From assembly GCA_964489715.1 (NCBI GenBank), contig CAZBAK010000057.1, forward strand, positions 1-9,758: a DNA stretch of 9,758 nucleotides. The letters are read 5' to 3'. This DNA is from Tissierella_A sp964489715. Lineage in GTDB: Bacteria > Bacillota > Clostridia > Tissierellales > Tissierellaceae. Positions 1 to 7,271 of this stretch are shown here, piece by piece. The notes beneath the pieces are model-generated. The model saw only the letters and a list, made by a program, of their open reading frames with translations. It did not search any database and had not been told where the DNA came from. The translations under genes and the position numbers were made by a program. Positions within the stretch are counted from its first letter, which is position 1. Each line of letters begins with the position of its first letter.

Positions 1-1322
1 GTTCTTGGAAACATATCCATTACCTTTAGTTTTTCTAACTTATATCCTCTTTCTTGAAAAACCATTATATCTCTTGTAAGAGTTACTGGGTTGCAGGAAA
101 CATAGACAAATCTGCTTGGATCAAAGTCTATTATCTTGTCTATAGCTTTAGGATGTATACCGTCTCTTGGTGGATCTATTATTATTAGATCTGGCTTCTT
201 TTCTATATCTTCCACTGCCTTTAGTACATCTCCTGCTATAAATTCTATATTATTTAAGTTATTTAACTTCATATTCTCTTTAGCCTTTTTCACAGCTTCT
301 TCCACTATTTCTATAGCTACTACTTCTTTTGCTAGGGGAGATACTATTTGTGCTATAGTTCCAGTTCCAGAATAAAGATCAAAAACTATGTCCTTTTTTT
401 CATTTCCTATAAATTCCCTTACTATGGTATATAGTTTTTCAGCACCAAAAGTATTTGTCTGGAAAAATGAAAATGGCGATATATTAAATTTAAGACCTAG
501 GATTTCCTCTACTATATAATCTCTTCCATATAAGAGTGATACTTTATCAGCCTTTACAACATCTCCTAAACCATCATTTATAGTATGGAGAATTCCTGTT
601 ATATTTCCCTTTAAGTCTTTTATATTTAATAATTCATCCAAAAAATTCTTCTCATCTAAACTATCTTGACTACTGGTTACTAGATTTATTAGGATTTCTC
701 CTGTTGAGAGAGCTTTTCTAATTACACAATGCCTTAAAAAACCTTCATGCTTTCTCTTATTATAGAAGGAAGAATCTATCTTTCTAAAATAATTCATAAC
801 TGCTCTTCTAATATTTGTAAAATCACTATCTACTAGATCACAACCATCTGTATCTACAATTTCATAAAATCTCCCTTTTTTATGAAGCCCTAGAACTATA
901 GGTCCTCCCTTATATTCATCACCAAAGGTATATTCCATCTTGTTTCTATAGGCAAATTCATCTGGGCTCTCTTCTATACCTAAGTATTCAAACCCTTCTA
1001 TCCCTTTGCTTTGGAATAAGTTTAATATTTGTTCTTCTTTGTATTTTAGTTCATCCTTATAAAGAAGCGTTCCATAGGGACAAGGCCCTAGATCATATTC
1101 TTCATATTTTCCAAGATTCTTTTCCAAAGGTGAGTTTTCTATTACTTCTATAAGTTTTGCTTCCACATAATCACTTTTCCTCTTTTTAAGTTTTACCTTT
1201 ACAGTTTGTCCTTTTATTCCACCCTTAAAAATTACCTTTTGCCCTTCATAATTTCCAACAGATTTGTTTGGAAATATAGTGTTTTCTATCTTTATTTCTA
1301 TTAATTTACTTTTTCTAGACAT
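1..1322 (-). CDS. rlmD: RlmD-type 23S rRNA (uracil-5-)-methyltransferase, 3' end cut by window edge
   Basis: This enzyme transfers a methyl group from S-adenosylmethionine to carbon 5 of a uracil in 23S rRNA, in the cytoplasm. I translated 440 codons by hand; roughly the last 10-20 residues, including the usual HVE-type motif, lie beyond the left edge. Order of parts: a TRAM-like RNA-binding segment (about 4-60), a central RNA-recognition region, then a Rossmann methyltransferase domain. Visible motifs are the FFQTN segment with Gln288, SAM motif DLYSGTGT (315-322), DPPRDG (383-388), and SCNP with the probable nucleophile Cys410. The start ATG (1320-1322) is preceded by AGGAG at 1331-1335 with 8-nt spacing. 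Of the four cysteines that hold the iron-sulfur cluster in E. coli RlmD, Cys81 and Cys161 remain, but the CxxC pair between them is missing through a short deletion. The family is certain. The exact target uracil is not, because Firmicute homologues may modify more than one site (RlmCD) and paralogues are common. Confidence 0.9.
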   Translation of the reverse strand, partial: MSRKSKLIEIKIENTIFPNKSVGNYEGQKVIFKGGIKGQTVKVKLKKRKSDYVEAKLIEVIENSPLEKNLGKYEEYDLGPCPYGTLLYKDELKYKEEQILNLFQSKGIEGFEYLGIEESPDEFAYRNKMEYTFGDEYKGGPIVLGLHKKGRFYEIVDTDGCDLVDSDFTNIRRAVMNYFRKIDSSFYNKRKHEGFLRHCVIRKALSTGEILINLVTSSQDSLDEKNFLDELLNIKDLKGNITGILHTINDGLGDVVKADKVSLLYGRDYIVEEILGLKFNISPFSFFQTNTFGAEKLYTIVREFIGNEKKDIVFDLYSGTGTIAQIVSPLAKEVVAIEIVEEAVKKAKENMKLNNLNNIEFIAGDVLKAVEDIEKKPDLIIIDPPRDGIHPKAIDKIIDFDPSRFVYVSCNPVTLTRDIMVFQERGYKLEKLKVMDMFPR

Positions 1323-1345
1323 TTTTTTCACTCCTATTCTAAATT

Positions 1346-1351
1346 ATTATA
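1346..1351 (-). promoter_or_regulatory. Putative -10 element for the rlmD-type gene
   Basis: A perfect TATAAT reads on the minus strand 23 nt upstream of the start codon, which would give a leader of under 20 nt. The -35 region 17 bp upstream is poor (TTATTT), so this is a weak or activator-dependent promoter, or only part of the signal. A short palindrome (CACTT-T-AAGTG on the plus strand, 1353-1363) lies in the spacer. Confidence 0.5.
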
Positions 1352-1411
1352 TCACTTTAAGTGTGTAAAAATAAGGCTTAATTAAGCTTTCTATAAAATT
1401 ACTTTCAAATA

Positions 1412-1428
1412 ATTACAAAAAAGTTACA
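1412..1428 (-). promoter_or_regulatory. WalR-like response-regulator box upstream of the NlpC/P60 gene
   Basis: On the minus strand this reads TGTAAC, five T residues, then TGTAAT. That fits the WalR (YycF) consensus TGTWAH-N5-TGTWAH known from Bacillus and Staphylococcus, including the exact 5-nt spacing. It ends 8 bp upstream of the proposed -35 of the NlpC/P60 gene, a usual place for an activator. In the model species WalR controls peptidoglycan hydrolases, many with NlpC/P60 or CHAP domains, so the target makes sense. Binding is an inference: the region is A/T rich, and no regulator gene is in the window. Confidence 0.5.
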
Positions 1429-1460
1429 AAAAACCCTTTCCTTTTTAACCTTTTTGTAAT
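1412..1460. repeat. Near-perfect 14-bp inverted repeat around the promoter region
   Basis: ATTACAAAAAAGTT (1412-1425) and AACCTTTTTGTAAT (1447-1460) are complementary at 13 of 14 positions, with 21 nt between them. The left arm also overlaps a direct repeat, TTACAAAAAA at 1413-1422 and 1424-1433. The right arm carries a third TGTAAT half-site (1455-1460) that shares its last T with the -10 element. It may be an extended regulator-binding arrangement; runs of A and T make part of the match easy to get by chance. Confidence 0.5.
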
Positions 1461-1465
1461 ATACT
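1437..1465 (+). promoter_or_regulatory. Putative promoter of the NlpC/P60 gene
   Basis: TATACT at 1460-1465 is a good -10 match. The hexamer 17 bp upstream, TTTCCT (1437-1442), is a poor -35, as expected of a promoter that needs an activator. Transcription would start near 1472 and give an A-rich leader of about 65 nt ending in a strong AAGGAGG at 1521-1527. No stable hairpin or riboswitch-like fold is evident in that leader. Confidence 0.5.
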
Positions 1466-1537
1466 ATGTGAAGAAGATAAAAAAACAGCCAAAAAATACA
1501 TACTAAATACAAAAGTTTCAAAGGAGGAGTTAACAAA

Positions 1538-2545
1538 ATGCATAAAAATAAATTAAAGAATACAATTCTAGCTTGTTCAATAGCTGGTATTATAACTCTA
1601 GGAGGTACTGCTTCAGAAGCAGCACTTGGAGACAGAGTACTTTATCAAGGAGTAAGACACAACGATGTAAAAGAACTTCAACAAGGATTAAGACAATTAA
1701 ATTTCTTTAAGCATGGAACAAACACTACATATTTTGGTAATATTACCAAACAAGCTTTAAAAAACTTTCAAAAAGCTAATGGATTAGCTGTAGATGGTGC
1801 ATTTGGACCTAATACTTCAAAAGTATTAAAGCAAAAGCTTAACACTACACCACAATCATCAGCACCTGCACCTAGACCTTCAGCATCAGCTGGAACTTTA
1901 ACATATACAAGAACTTTAAAAAATGGTTCAAGAGGAAATGATGTTAGAGCTCTTCAACAAGCTCTTGCTAAATTAGGACACTACAAGATTAAGGTTGATA
2001 ACATATATGGTAATGGAGCTAGATCAGCAGTAATGAGTTTCCAAAGAGCACAGGGAATTGCTGTAGATGGTATCGCAGGACCTGGCACAATAAGAACATT
2101 AAACAATGTAATAACTGGTAAAGTTAAAGCTGGTAAGCCAACAGCTGCACCAAGCAGAAATGAATCTGGTAGAAGTACTGCTATCAACATAGTTAATAGG
2201 GCTAAACAATACCTAGGTAGCAGATATGTTTACGGTGGAACTAGTCCATCTGGATTTGACTGTTCTGGTTTTACAAGCTATGTATATAGGCAATCAGGTA
2301 TAAGCCTTCCTCGTACTACTACGGGACAAGCTGGTGCTGGTTCAAGACTAAGCAAGTCACAATTAGAGCCTGGAGACTTACTAATATTTAGTAACACATA
2401 TAGACCTGGACCAAGCCATGCAGGAGTATATATAGGAAATGGACAATTTGTTCATGCAGCAAACCCTAGCAAAGGTGTTAGAACTGATAGTATAAATTCA
2501 AGCTACTACAGTGGTAAATTCTCATATGGAAGAAGAGTATTTTAA
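1538..2545 (+). CDS. Secreted NlpC/P60 peptidoglycan endopeptidase with two peptidoglycan-binding domains
   Basis: This is a cell-wall hydrolase of 335 residues. NlpC/P60 enzymes typically cut D-Glu-to-diamino-acid links in peptide stems, acting outside the membrane. The N-terminus is a Sec signal peptide: basic residues 2-7, hydrophobic 9-23, and a likely signal peptidase I site after Ser-Glu-Ala28. Two PG_binding_1 repeats follow (about 40-101 and 132-192), each ending in the typical VDGxxGPxT pattern. Pro/Ser/Ala-rich linkers lie at about 104-120 and 198-212. The catalytic domain spans about 215-335 with Cys242 in FDCSGF, His294 in SHAGVYIG and His306 in FVHAANP, so the catalytic residues are intact. 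AAGGAGG sits 10 nt before the ATG, suggesting strong translation. The gene stands alone: it diverges from the rRNA methyltransferase gene and ends at its own terminator. The WalR-like box upstream suggests control by cell-wall status. Whether it serves growth, division or spore-related wall turnover cannot be told. Confidence 0.95.
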   Translation: MHKNKLKNTILACSIAGIITLGGTASEAALGDRVLYQGVRHNDVKELQQGLRQLNFFKHGTNTTYFGNITKQALKNFQKANGLAVDGAFGPNTSKVLKQKLNTTPQSSAPAPRPSASAGTLTYTRTLKNGSRGNDVRALQQALAKLGHYKIKVDNIYGNGARSAVMSFQRAQGIAVDGIAGPGTIRTLNNVITGKVKAGKPTAAPSRNESGRSTAINIVNRAKQYLGSRYVYGGTSPSGFDCSGFTSYVYRQSGISLPRTTTGQAGAGSRLSKSQLEPGDLLIFSNTYRPGPSHAGVYIGNGQFVHAANPSKGVRTDSINSSYYSGKFSYGRRVF

Positions 2546-2565
2546 TATATAAACTATATAAAATT

Positions 2566-2595
2566 AAGGCAAGTAAAATTACTTGCCTTTTCTTT
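2566..2595 (+). terminator. Rho-independent terminator of the NlpC/P60 gene
   Basis: A 10-bp stem (2566-2575 pairing with 2580-2589, core GGCAAGT/ACTTGCC) with a 4-nt AAAT loop runs into a T-rich stretch ending at 2595. It begins 21 nt after the stop codon. Confidence 0.9.
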
Positions 2596-2622
2596 GTGCC
2601 TAATTAAATAATAGATTATATA

Positions 2623-2657
2623 AAAAAACAAGAAATCAAATTGATTTCTTGTTTTTT
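2623..2657. terminator. Bidirectional terminator palindrome between convergent genes
   Basis: This is a perfect inverted repeat with 17-bp arms (2623-2639 and 2641-2657) around a single central base. It has an A-tract on the left and a T-tract on the right, so either strand gives a GAAATC/GATTTC hairpin followed by U residues. On the minus strand it lies just after the stop codon of the exporter operon (stop at 2660-2662). On the plus strand it backs up the NlpC/P60 terminator. Confidence 0.85.
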
Positions 2658-2659
2658 CT

Positions 2660-4534
2660 TTATGATGCTTTACCTTCAAATTGACTATTATATAATGTTG
2701 CATAAAATCCATCTCTTTCTAAGAGTTCCTCGTGATTGCCCTGTTCTACTATATCTCCATCATCCATAACAAGTATTAAATCTGTATTTCTTATGGTAGA
2801 AAGTCTATGTGCTATTATAAAGCTAGTTCTGTCAGCCATTAGATTTTCCAAAGCTTTTTGTATTAGTATCTCAGTTCTTGTATCTACTGAAGATGTCGCT
2901 TCATCTAATATAAGCAGTTTAGGATCGCTCAATATTGCTCTCGCTATTGTAAGCAACTGTTTTTGACCTTGAGATATATTGTTAGCTTCTTCGTTTATAA
3001 CCATATCATAGCCATCTGGTAAGGTATGGATAAATCTATGGGCATGGGCTGCCTTTGCTGCTTCTTTTACTTCTTCATCACTGGCATCTAGTCTTCCATA
3101 TCTTATATTTTCCATTATGGTCCCCTTAAACAACCAAGTATCCTGAAGTACCATACCAAAATGTTCTCTTAAACCTTCCCTTGAGAAATCTTTTATATCT
3201 ACTCCATCTATGGAGATTCTACCTCCATTTAATTCATAGAATCTCATAAGAAGCTTTACCATGGTTGTCTTTCCAGAGCCTGTAGGTCCTACTATGGCGA
3301 TCTTTTGACCTGGCTCTACATGAGCTGTAAAGTCATCTATTATTATATTATCCCGATCATATCCAAATCTAACATGTTCAAAGTCTACCCTTCCCTTTAC
3401 GCTTTCAAGCTCTATGGGATTTTTAGTTTCTAGGATCTCTTCCTCTTCTTCTAAAAATTCAAATACTCTCTCTGATGCAGCAATAGTTGTTTGCAAGACA
3501 TTTGATATCTGTGCTACTTGCCTTATAGGCTGCATAAAATTTCTTATATACTGAATAAATGCTAGTATATCTCCAACCTGAATAATTCCTCTAACAGCAA
3601 ACCATCCACCTAAAATTGAAACTGCAACATAACCTAGGTTACCTATAAAAGACATAATAGGCATCATAAGTCCTGAAAGAAATTGAGATTTCCAAGCTGA
3701 ATTATAAAGTTCTCCATTTATCTCCCTAAATTCTCCTACAGATTCTTCTTCTGCATTAAAGGCTTTCATAATTTCATGACCACTATAGACCTCTTCTATA
3801 TGACCATTTACCTCTCCTAGAGATTCTTGCTGCTGGCTAAAGTATTTCTGCGACTTCTTTATTATAGCAACTACAAAGACTAAAGAAAGCGGCAAGATCA
3901 ATATAGCTATTAGGGTCATCTGCCAAGAGATACTAAACATCATTATTAAAACACCTATAAGTGTTGTAAATGAAGTTATTACTTGGCTTAAACTTTGATT
4001 TAAACTCTCACTTATTCTATCTACATCATTGGTCACTCTGGATAAAACATCACCATGAGAAACCTTATCAAAATAACTTAGGGGAAGTTTATTTATTTTC
4101 TTAGATATTCCATCCCTTAAATTGTAGGAAACTCTTTGTGCTACACCTGTTACTATAAATCCCTGAATATAGGCAAATAAAGCTGATGCAGCATAGAGCC
4201 CAAGAAGAATAAAGATTATATTTTTAACGGCATTAAAATCTATTCCTCCTCCTACCACTCCTGTTACTCTTTCTATGACTCCTTCAAATATCTCATTTAC
4301 AGCTAAGGCAAGCACTCTTGGCCCTAGTATAGCAAAAATAGTACTTGCTATGGCAAATATAAATACAAATAGGAGCTTTAGTCTATAGGGTTTTAAATAG
4401 GCTAAAAGTTTTTTGCTTGTGCCTTTAAAGTCTTTTGCCTTTTCAGCAGGAGCTCCAACAGGTCCTCCTCTTCCAGGTCTTCCTATACCTACTCCCTTTT
4501 GCTCTTTTTTATCTTTTACTCCATTTTCTTTCAT
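2660..4534 (-). CDS. Heterodimeric ABC multidrug exporter, consensus-site subunit (TM288/BmrD-like)
   Basis: This is a half-transporter of 624 residues with fused membrane and ATPase domains. It pairs with the product of the gene just upstream and probably exports drugs, peptides or other amphipathic compounds across the membrane. A Gly/Pro-rich, basic cytoplasmic tail (1-40) precedes about six membrane spans (roughly 52-78, 105-130, 183-202, 204-226, 290-312, 318-340). The nucleotide-binding domain starts near 382: Walker A GPTGSGKTT with Lys422, Q-loop Gln464, signature ISQGQ (520-524), Walker B LLILDE with catalytic Glu545, D-loop SSVD, switch His576. Walker B and the switch are canonical, but the signature has Gln for the usual Gly, as in TM288. 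The ATG overlaps the upstream stop as ATGA (4531-4534), and CTCCTCCT on the plus strand (4543-4550) provides the ribosome binding site, so the start is firm and translation is coupled. The cargo is unknown. Confidence 0.95.
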   Translation of the reverse strand: MKENGVKDKKEQKGVGIGRPGRGGPVGAPAEKAKDFKGTSKKLLAYLKPYRLKLLFVFIFAIASTIFAILGPRVLALAVNEIFEGVIERVTGVVGGGIDFNAVKNIIFILLGLYAASALFAYIQGFIVTGVAQRVSYNLRDGISKKINKLPLSYFDKVSHGDVLSRVTNDVDRISESLNQSLSQVITSFTTLIGVLIMMFSISWQMTLIAILILPLSLVFVVAIIKKSQKYFSQQQESLGEVNGHIEEVYSGHEIMKAFNAEEESVGEFREINGELYNSAWKSQFLSGLMMPIMSFIGNLGYVAVSILGGWFAVRGIIQVGDILAFIQYIRNFMQPIRQVAQISNVLQTTIAASERVFEFLEEEEEILETKNPIELESVKGRVDFEHVRFGYDRDNIIIDDFTAHVEPGQKIAIVGPTGSGKTTMVKLLMRFYELNGGRISIDGVDIKDFSREGLREHFGMVLQDTWLFKGTIMENIRYGRLDASDEEVKEAAKAAHAHRFIHTLPDGYDMVINEEANNISQGQKQLLTIARAILSDPKLLILDEATSSVDTRTEILIQKALENLMADRTSFIIAHRLSTIRNTDLILVMDDGDIVEQGNHEELLERDGFYATLYNSQFEGKAS

Positions 4535-6744
4535 TTGGCTAACTCCTCCTCTGACAATTGAGATAGAGCAATTTGCTTATATATCTCTGAGCTTTCTAAC
4601 AGCTCACTATGAGTTCCCATGCCAGCTATCTTTCCTTCATCTAGCACTATAATCTTATCAGCATTTTTAATGGTATTTATTCTCTGGGCCACTATTAAAA
4701 GGGTACTGCCCTTTAGTCTTTCTTCTAGGGCCTCTCTTAAGCTTGCCTCTGTTTTAAAATCAAGAGCTGAAAATGTATCATCAAATATCATTATTTCAGG
4801 CTTTTTAGCTATGGTTCTAGCTATTGATAGCCTTTGTTTTTGTCCACCAGAAACATTGCTACCACCCTGAGATATTGGTGAATCTACTCCATCCCCCTTT
4901 TGATCTATAAATTCTTTGGATTTAGATGTATCTATAGCTTCTAAGAGATCATCTCTATCTATATCTTTATTCTTTCCATATCTTATATTGCTTTCTATAG
5001 TACCTGAAAAAAGCGTACTCTTTTGTGGTGTATAGCCTATCCTACTTCTAAGTTCCTTAAGATCTAAATCTCTTATATCTACATTATTAACTAGGATCTT
5101 ACCTTCAGTTACATCATAAAATCTTGGTATTAGATTTATAAGAGTTGACTTTCCGCTTCCAGTACTTCCTATAAAGGCAACTGTTTCACCTTCTTTTGCA
5201 ACAAAAGAAATATCCCTTAAAACACAGGATTCGGCTCCAGGAAATCTAAAGCTTACATCTTTAAATTCTACACGCCCTTTTATATCCTCTGGCATAGCCT
5301 TAGGATCTTCTGGGTTTTCTATGGAAACATCTGTATTTAAAATTTCCATAACCCTACCAGCTGAAACTGAAGCTCTAGGTAGTATAACCGATACCATAGA
5401 TAACATTAAGAAGGACATAATAATCTGCATAGCATATTGCATAAAGGCCATCATATCTCCAACCTGCATACTTGCGTTTTCAATTTCTTTTGCCCCTATC
5501 CACACTATTAAAAGAATTACACCGTTCATTATTATAGTCATAGCTGGCATTAGGGTCACCATTACTCTAGAGACAAAGAGATTTGTCTCTGTAAGGTTTT
5601 TATTTGCTTCTTCAAATTTCTCTTCTTCATAATCCTTAGTATTAAATGCCCTTATAACAAGCATACCTGTTAATGATTCTCTTGTAACAAGATTTACCCT
5701 ATCTATGAGTTTTTGTATTATTTTAAATCTTGGGATTGCAATACTAAAAATACCTAACAAGAGTATCAAGATGCCAACTATTCCTATAGCAACTATCCAG
5801 GCCATGGAAGCATTGGTCCTCAAGGCTCTTACAACTCCTCCAATTCCCAGTATAGGTGCAAAGAAGACCATTCTAAGCATCATAACAGTAAATTGTTGTA
5901 TTTGCTGTATATCATTACTGCTCCGAGTTATTAAGGATGCAGTTGAAAATTTATCAAATTCACTATTGGAAAATTTAGAAACCTTGCTAAATACCTTGTC
6001 TCTTAGATTTCTAGCAAGCCCTGCAGCAACTCGTGATGATAGGAATCCTACAAATATGGCCGCTATCATTGCTCCAAAAGCTAAAAGAATCATAAAGGAA
6101 CCTATTCTAATAATATAATTTGATTGGGTCTTTTGAATATCTATTCCTATTTCCTTATATTCATCTTTAATATAGACCATGGCAGATTGATTTATAATCT
6201 CAGCTGGAAGTTCTTGAAAACTTTCCTCCACTCTTTCCTTTATACTATCTAGTTGCTCCTTAGGCATTTCTGATAAGGCTAGAAAGGGGTCCACTCCCTC
6301 TGGCAAAGCATCTAAAGGAACCTGACCACTATTTATGGCATTTACTGCCAGCATAGCCCTAGATAGAGACTTATCCATCTCTTTTATTTTCTCCTTATCT
6401 TTTTCCTGTAATATATAAAGAGCTTCATCTTTTAAAACTTCATATTTCTTCTGAAATTTCTCATATTCCTCCTGGCTTAAATTTTCCCTACTTATAAGCC
6501 TATAACTAGTTTCTATTCTTTCAACTTCCCCTTCATTTAGAAACAATTTTACCTTTTCCATCTCAGCTTCCCTTATAACTTGGGGAACTGCATCTTCTAT
6601 ACCATTTTGTTGTATACCCACATCTACTATCCTTGACATATAGTCTGGTAGGGCTAGTTCTGCCATAGCTTGTCCAAATAATAGAGCTATGATTAAAACT
6701 ACCAAGATAGTAAAGGGTTTAAATTCCTTAAATAATTTTAACAT
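4531..6744 (-). CDS. Heterodimeric ABC multidrug exporter, degenerate-site subunit with large extracellular insertion (TM287/BmrC-like)
   Basis: This is the partner half-transporter, 737 residues, much longer than the roughly 580 usual for this half. The excess is a hydrophilic, Glu/Lys-rich, mostly helical segment at about 45-205 between membrane spans 1 (about 10-32) and 2 (about 210-235); topology places it outside the cell. The other spans are near 288-308, 312-336, 395-418 and 430-455. In the ATPase domain (from about 490), Walker A has Lys532, Q-loop Gln574, and the signature VSGGQ (631-635) is canonical. The Walker B end reads FDD, with Asp656 where the catalytic Glu belongs, and Gln687 replaces the switch His. 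These are the marks of the degenerate site in TM287-type exporters. Its normal signature should complete the working ATP site on the partner. The start is supported by GAGGTGG 4 nt upstream. It lies 15 nt after the MarR gene and overlaps the next gene by 4 nt, all within one operon. Confidence 0.95.
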   Translation of the reverse strand: MLKLFKEFKPFTILVVLIIALLFGQAMAELALPDYMSRIVDVGIQQNGIEDAVPQVIREAEMEKVKLFLNEGEVERIETSYRLISRENLSQEEYEKFQKKYEVLKDEALYILQEKDKEKIKEMDKSLSRAMLAVNAINSGQVPLDALPEGVDPFLALSEMPKEQLDSIKERVEESFQELPAEIINQSAMVYIKDEYKEIGIDIQKTQSNYIIRIGSFMILLAFGAMIAAIFVGFLSSRVAAGLARNLRDKVFSKVSKFSNSEFDKFSTASLITRSSNDIQQIQQFTVMMLRMVFFAPILGIGGVVRALRTNASMAWIVAIGIVGILILLLGIFSIAIPRFKIIQKLIDRVNLVTRESLTGMLVIRAFNTKDYEEEKFEEANKNLTETNLFVSRVMVTLMPAMTIIMNGVILLIVWIGAKEIENASMQVGDMMAFMQYAMQIIMSFLMLSMVSVILPRASVSAGRVMEILNTDVSIENPEDPKAMPEDIKGRVEFKDVSFRFPGAESCVLRDISFVAKEGETVAFIGSTGSGKSTLINLIPRFYDVTEGKILVNNVDIRDLDLKELRSRIGYTPQKSTLFSGTIESNIRYGKNKDIDRDDLLEAIDTSKSKEFIDQKGDGVDSPISQGGSNVSGGQKQRLSIARTIAKKPEIMIFDDTFSALDFKTEASLREALEERLKGSTLLIVAQRINTIKNADKIIVLDEGKIAGMGTHSELLESSEIYKQIALSQLSEEELAK
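4543..4550 (-). promoter_or_regulatory. Ribosome binding site inside the end of the upstream exporter gene
   Basis: AGGAGGAG on the minus strand sits 8 nt before the ATG of the second exporter subunit, inside the last codons of the first. With the ATGA stop-start overlap this favours re-initiation, and hence near-equal amounts of the two subunits of an obligate heterodimer. Confidence 0.85.
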
Positions 6745-6759
6745 TCTTCCACCTCGATC

Positions 6760-7191
6760 TTATTCTAGTTGCTCTTTTAGATTCTTACCCATTTTTTCTA
6801 AAAGTTGCTTTAATCTTTCCTTTTCCTCTAAAGAAAAGTCCTTAAAGCACTCCTTGGATAAGTCATTAATAGCTTCTTTTGCTTTTATACATTTTATTTT
6901 ACCTTCCTCTGTTAAGTATACTCTAGAAACTCTTTGATCTTTAGAATCTTGCTTTCTAAATATTAAGCCTGCCTTTTCCATCCTCTTTAACATTACAGTT
7001 ATAGTAGATGGTGCTATATTTAAAATATCAGCTAACTCTCTTTGACTTAAACCATCATTTTCTTCTAAAGCACAAAGTAGAGGGGGCTGACCATGATAAA
7101 CTCCTATCTCACCTAGGAGGCTATAAGTTCTAAGATAATGCCTTCTAGAAGTATCTAAAAATGTAAAGTACAAAGAATCCTTATCTATCAT
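6760..7191 (-). CDS. MarR-family transcriptional regulator of the adjacent ABC exporter
   Basis: This is a DNA-binding regulator of 143 residues, a normal length for the family, which acts as a dimer in the cytoplasm. A winged helix-turn-helix spans about 32-95: the LSQRELADILNIA helix pair (48-60), the recognition helix STITVMLKRMEKAGL (62-76), and a wing with the typical D-x-x-D-Q-R (82-87) followed by VYLTEEG. A helical C-terminus (about 96-143) fits dimerisation. It is the first gene of an operon with the two exporter subunits and has no terminator after it. Two matching palindromes around its promoter make autorepression very likely. By analogy with other MarR-exporter pairs, a transported or toxic compound should relieve repression; the ligand is not identifiable. 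Three cysteines (40, 101, 115) leave redox sensing possible but unsupported. The start ATG is preceded by AGGA at 7201-7204, a modest ribosome binding site. Confidence 0.93.
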   Translation of the reverse strand: MIDKDSLYFTFLDTSRRHYLRTYSLLGEIGVYHGQPPLLCALEENDGLSQRELADILNIAPSTITVMLKRMEKAGLIFRKQDSKDQRVSRVYLTEEGKIKCIKAKEAINDLSKECFKDFSLEEKERLKQLLEKMGKNLKEQLE

Positions 7192-7213
7192 ATTTTCACT
7201 TCCTAACCTTATT

Positions 7214-7231
7214 TACTTAGCCGTCTAACTA
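7214..7231. promoter_or_regulatory. MarR operator 1, at the transcription start
   Basis: The core TTAGCCGTCTAA (7217-7228) is repeated identically at 7275-7286. The half-sites of both copies agree on the palindrome TACTTAGNCGNCTAAGTA. The TTAG-N4-CTAA layout matches known MarR/SlyA-type operators (SlyA: TTAGCAAGCTAA). Lying just downstream of the -10, it should block RNA polymerase when occupied. Confidence 0.8.
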
Positions 7232-7236
7232 TTAAT

Positions 7237-7265
7237 ATATTATACTATTTTTTATTCCAAGTCAA
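7237..7265 (-). promoter_or_regulatory. Promoter of the marR-exporter operon
   Basis: On the minus strand TTGACT (7260-7265) is a near-perfect -35. It is followed either by TATAAT (7239-7244) at a short 15-bp spacing or by TAATAT (7237-7242) at the ideal 17 bp. Both choices place the start of transcription at about 7230, inside operator 1. Confidence 0.75.
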
Positions 7266-7271
7266 TCTATA

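Noticed and set aside
136..375. Plus-strand open frame of 79 codons
   Set aside because: It lies antisense within the rRNA methyltransferase gene, whose minus-strand translation shows all family motifs; the plus-strand product has no recognisable domain and no good ribosome binding site.
1353..1363. CACTT-T-AAGTG palindrome in the rlmD promoter spacer as an operator
   Set aside because: The arms are only 5 bp, there is no second copy in the window, and no matching regulator is nearby; chance is likely in A/T-rich DNA.
1574..1576. Cys13 of the NlpC/P60 protein as a lipoprotein attachment site
   Set aside because: It lies at the start of the hydrophobic core, not the end, and Leu stands at -2. 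A signal peptidase I site after residue 28 fits better.
1981..2190. Minus-strand open frame of 69 codons inside the NlpC/P60 gene
   Set aside because: It is antisense to the second peptidoglycan-binding repeat and has no supporting signals.
5321..6118. Plus-strand open frames of 103 and 137 codons opposite the exporter gene
   Set aside because: Their hydrophobic products are the mirror of membrane-span codons on the other strand; the minus-strand gene is unambiguous.
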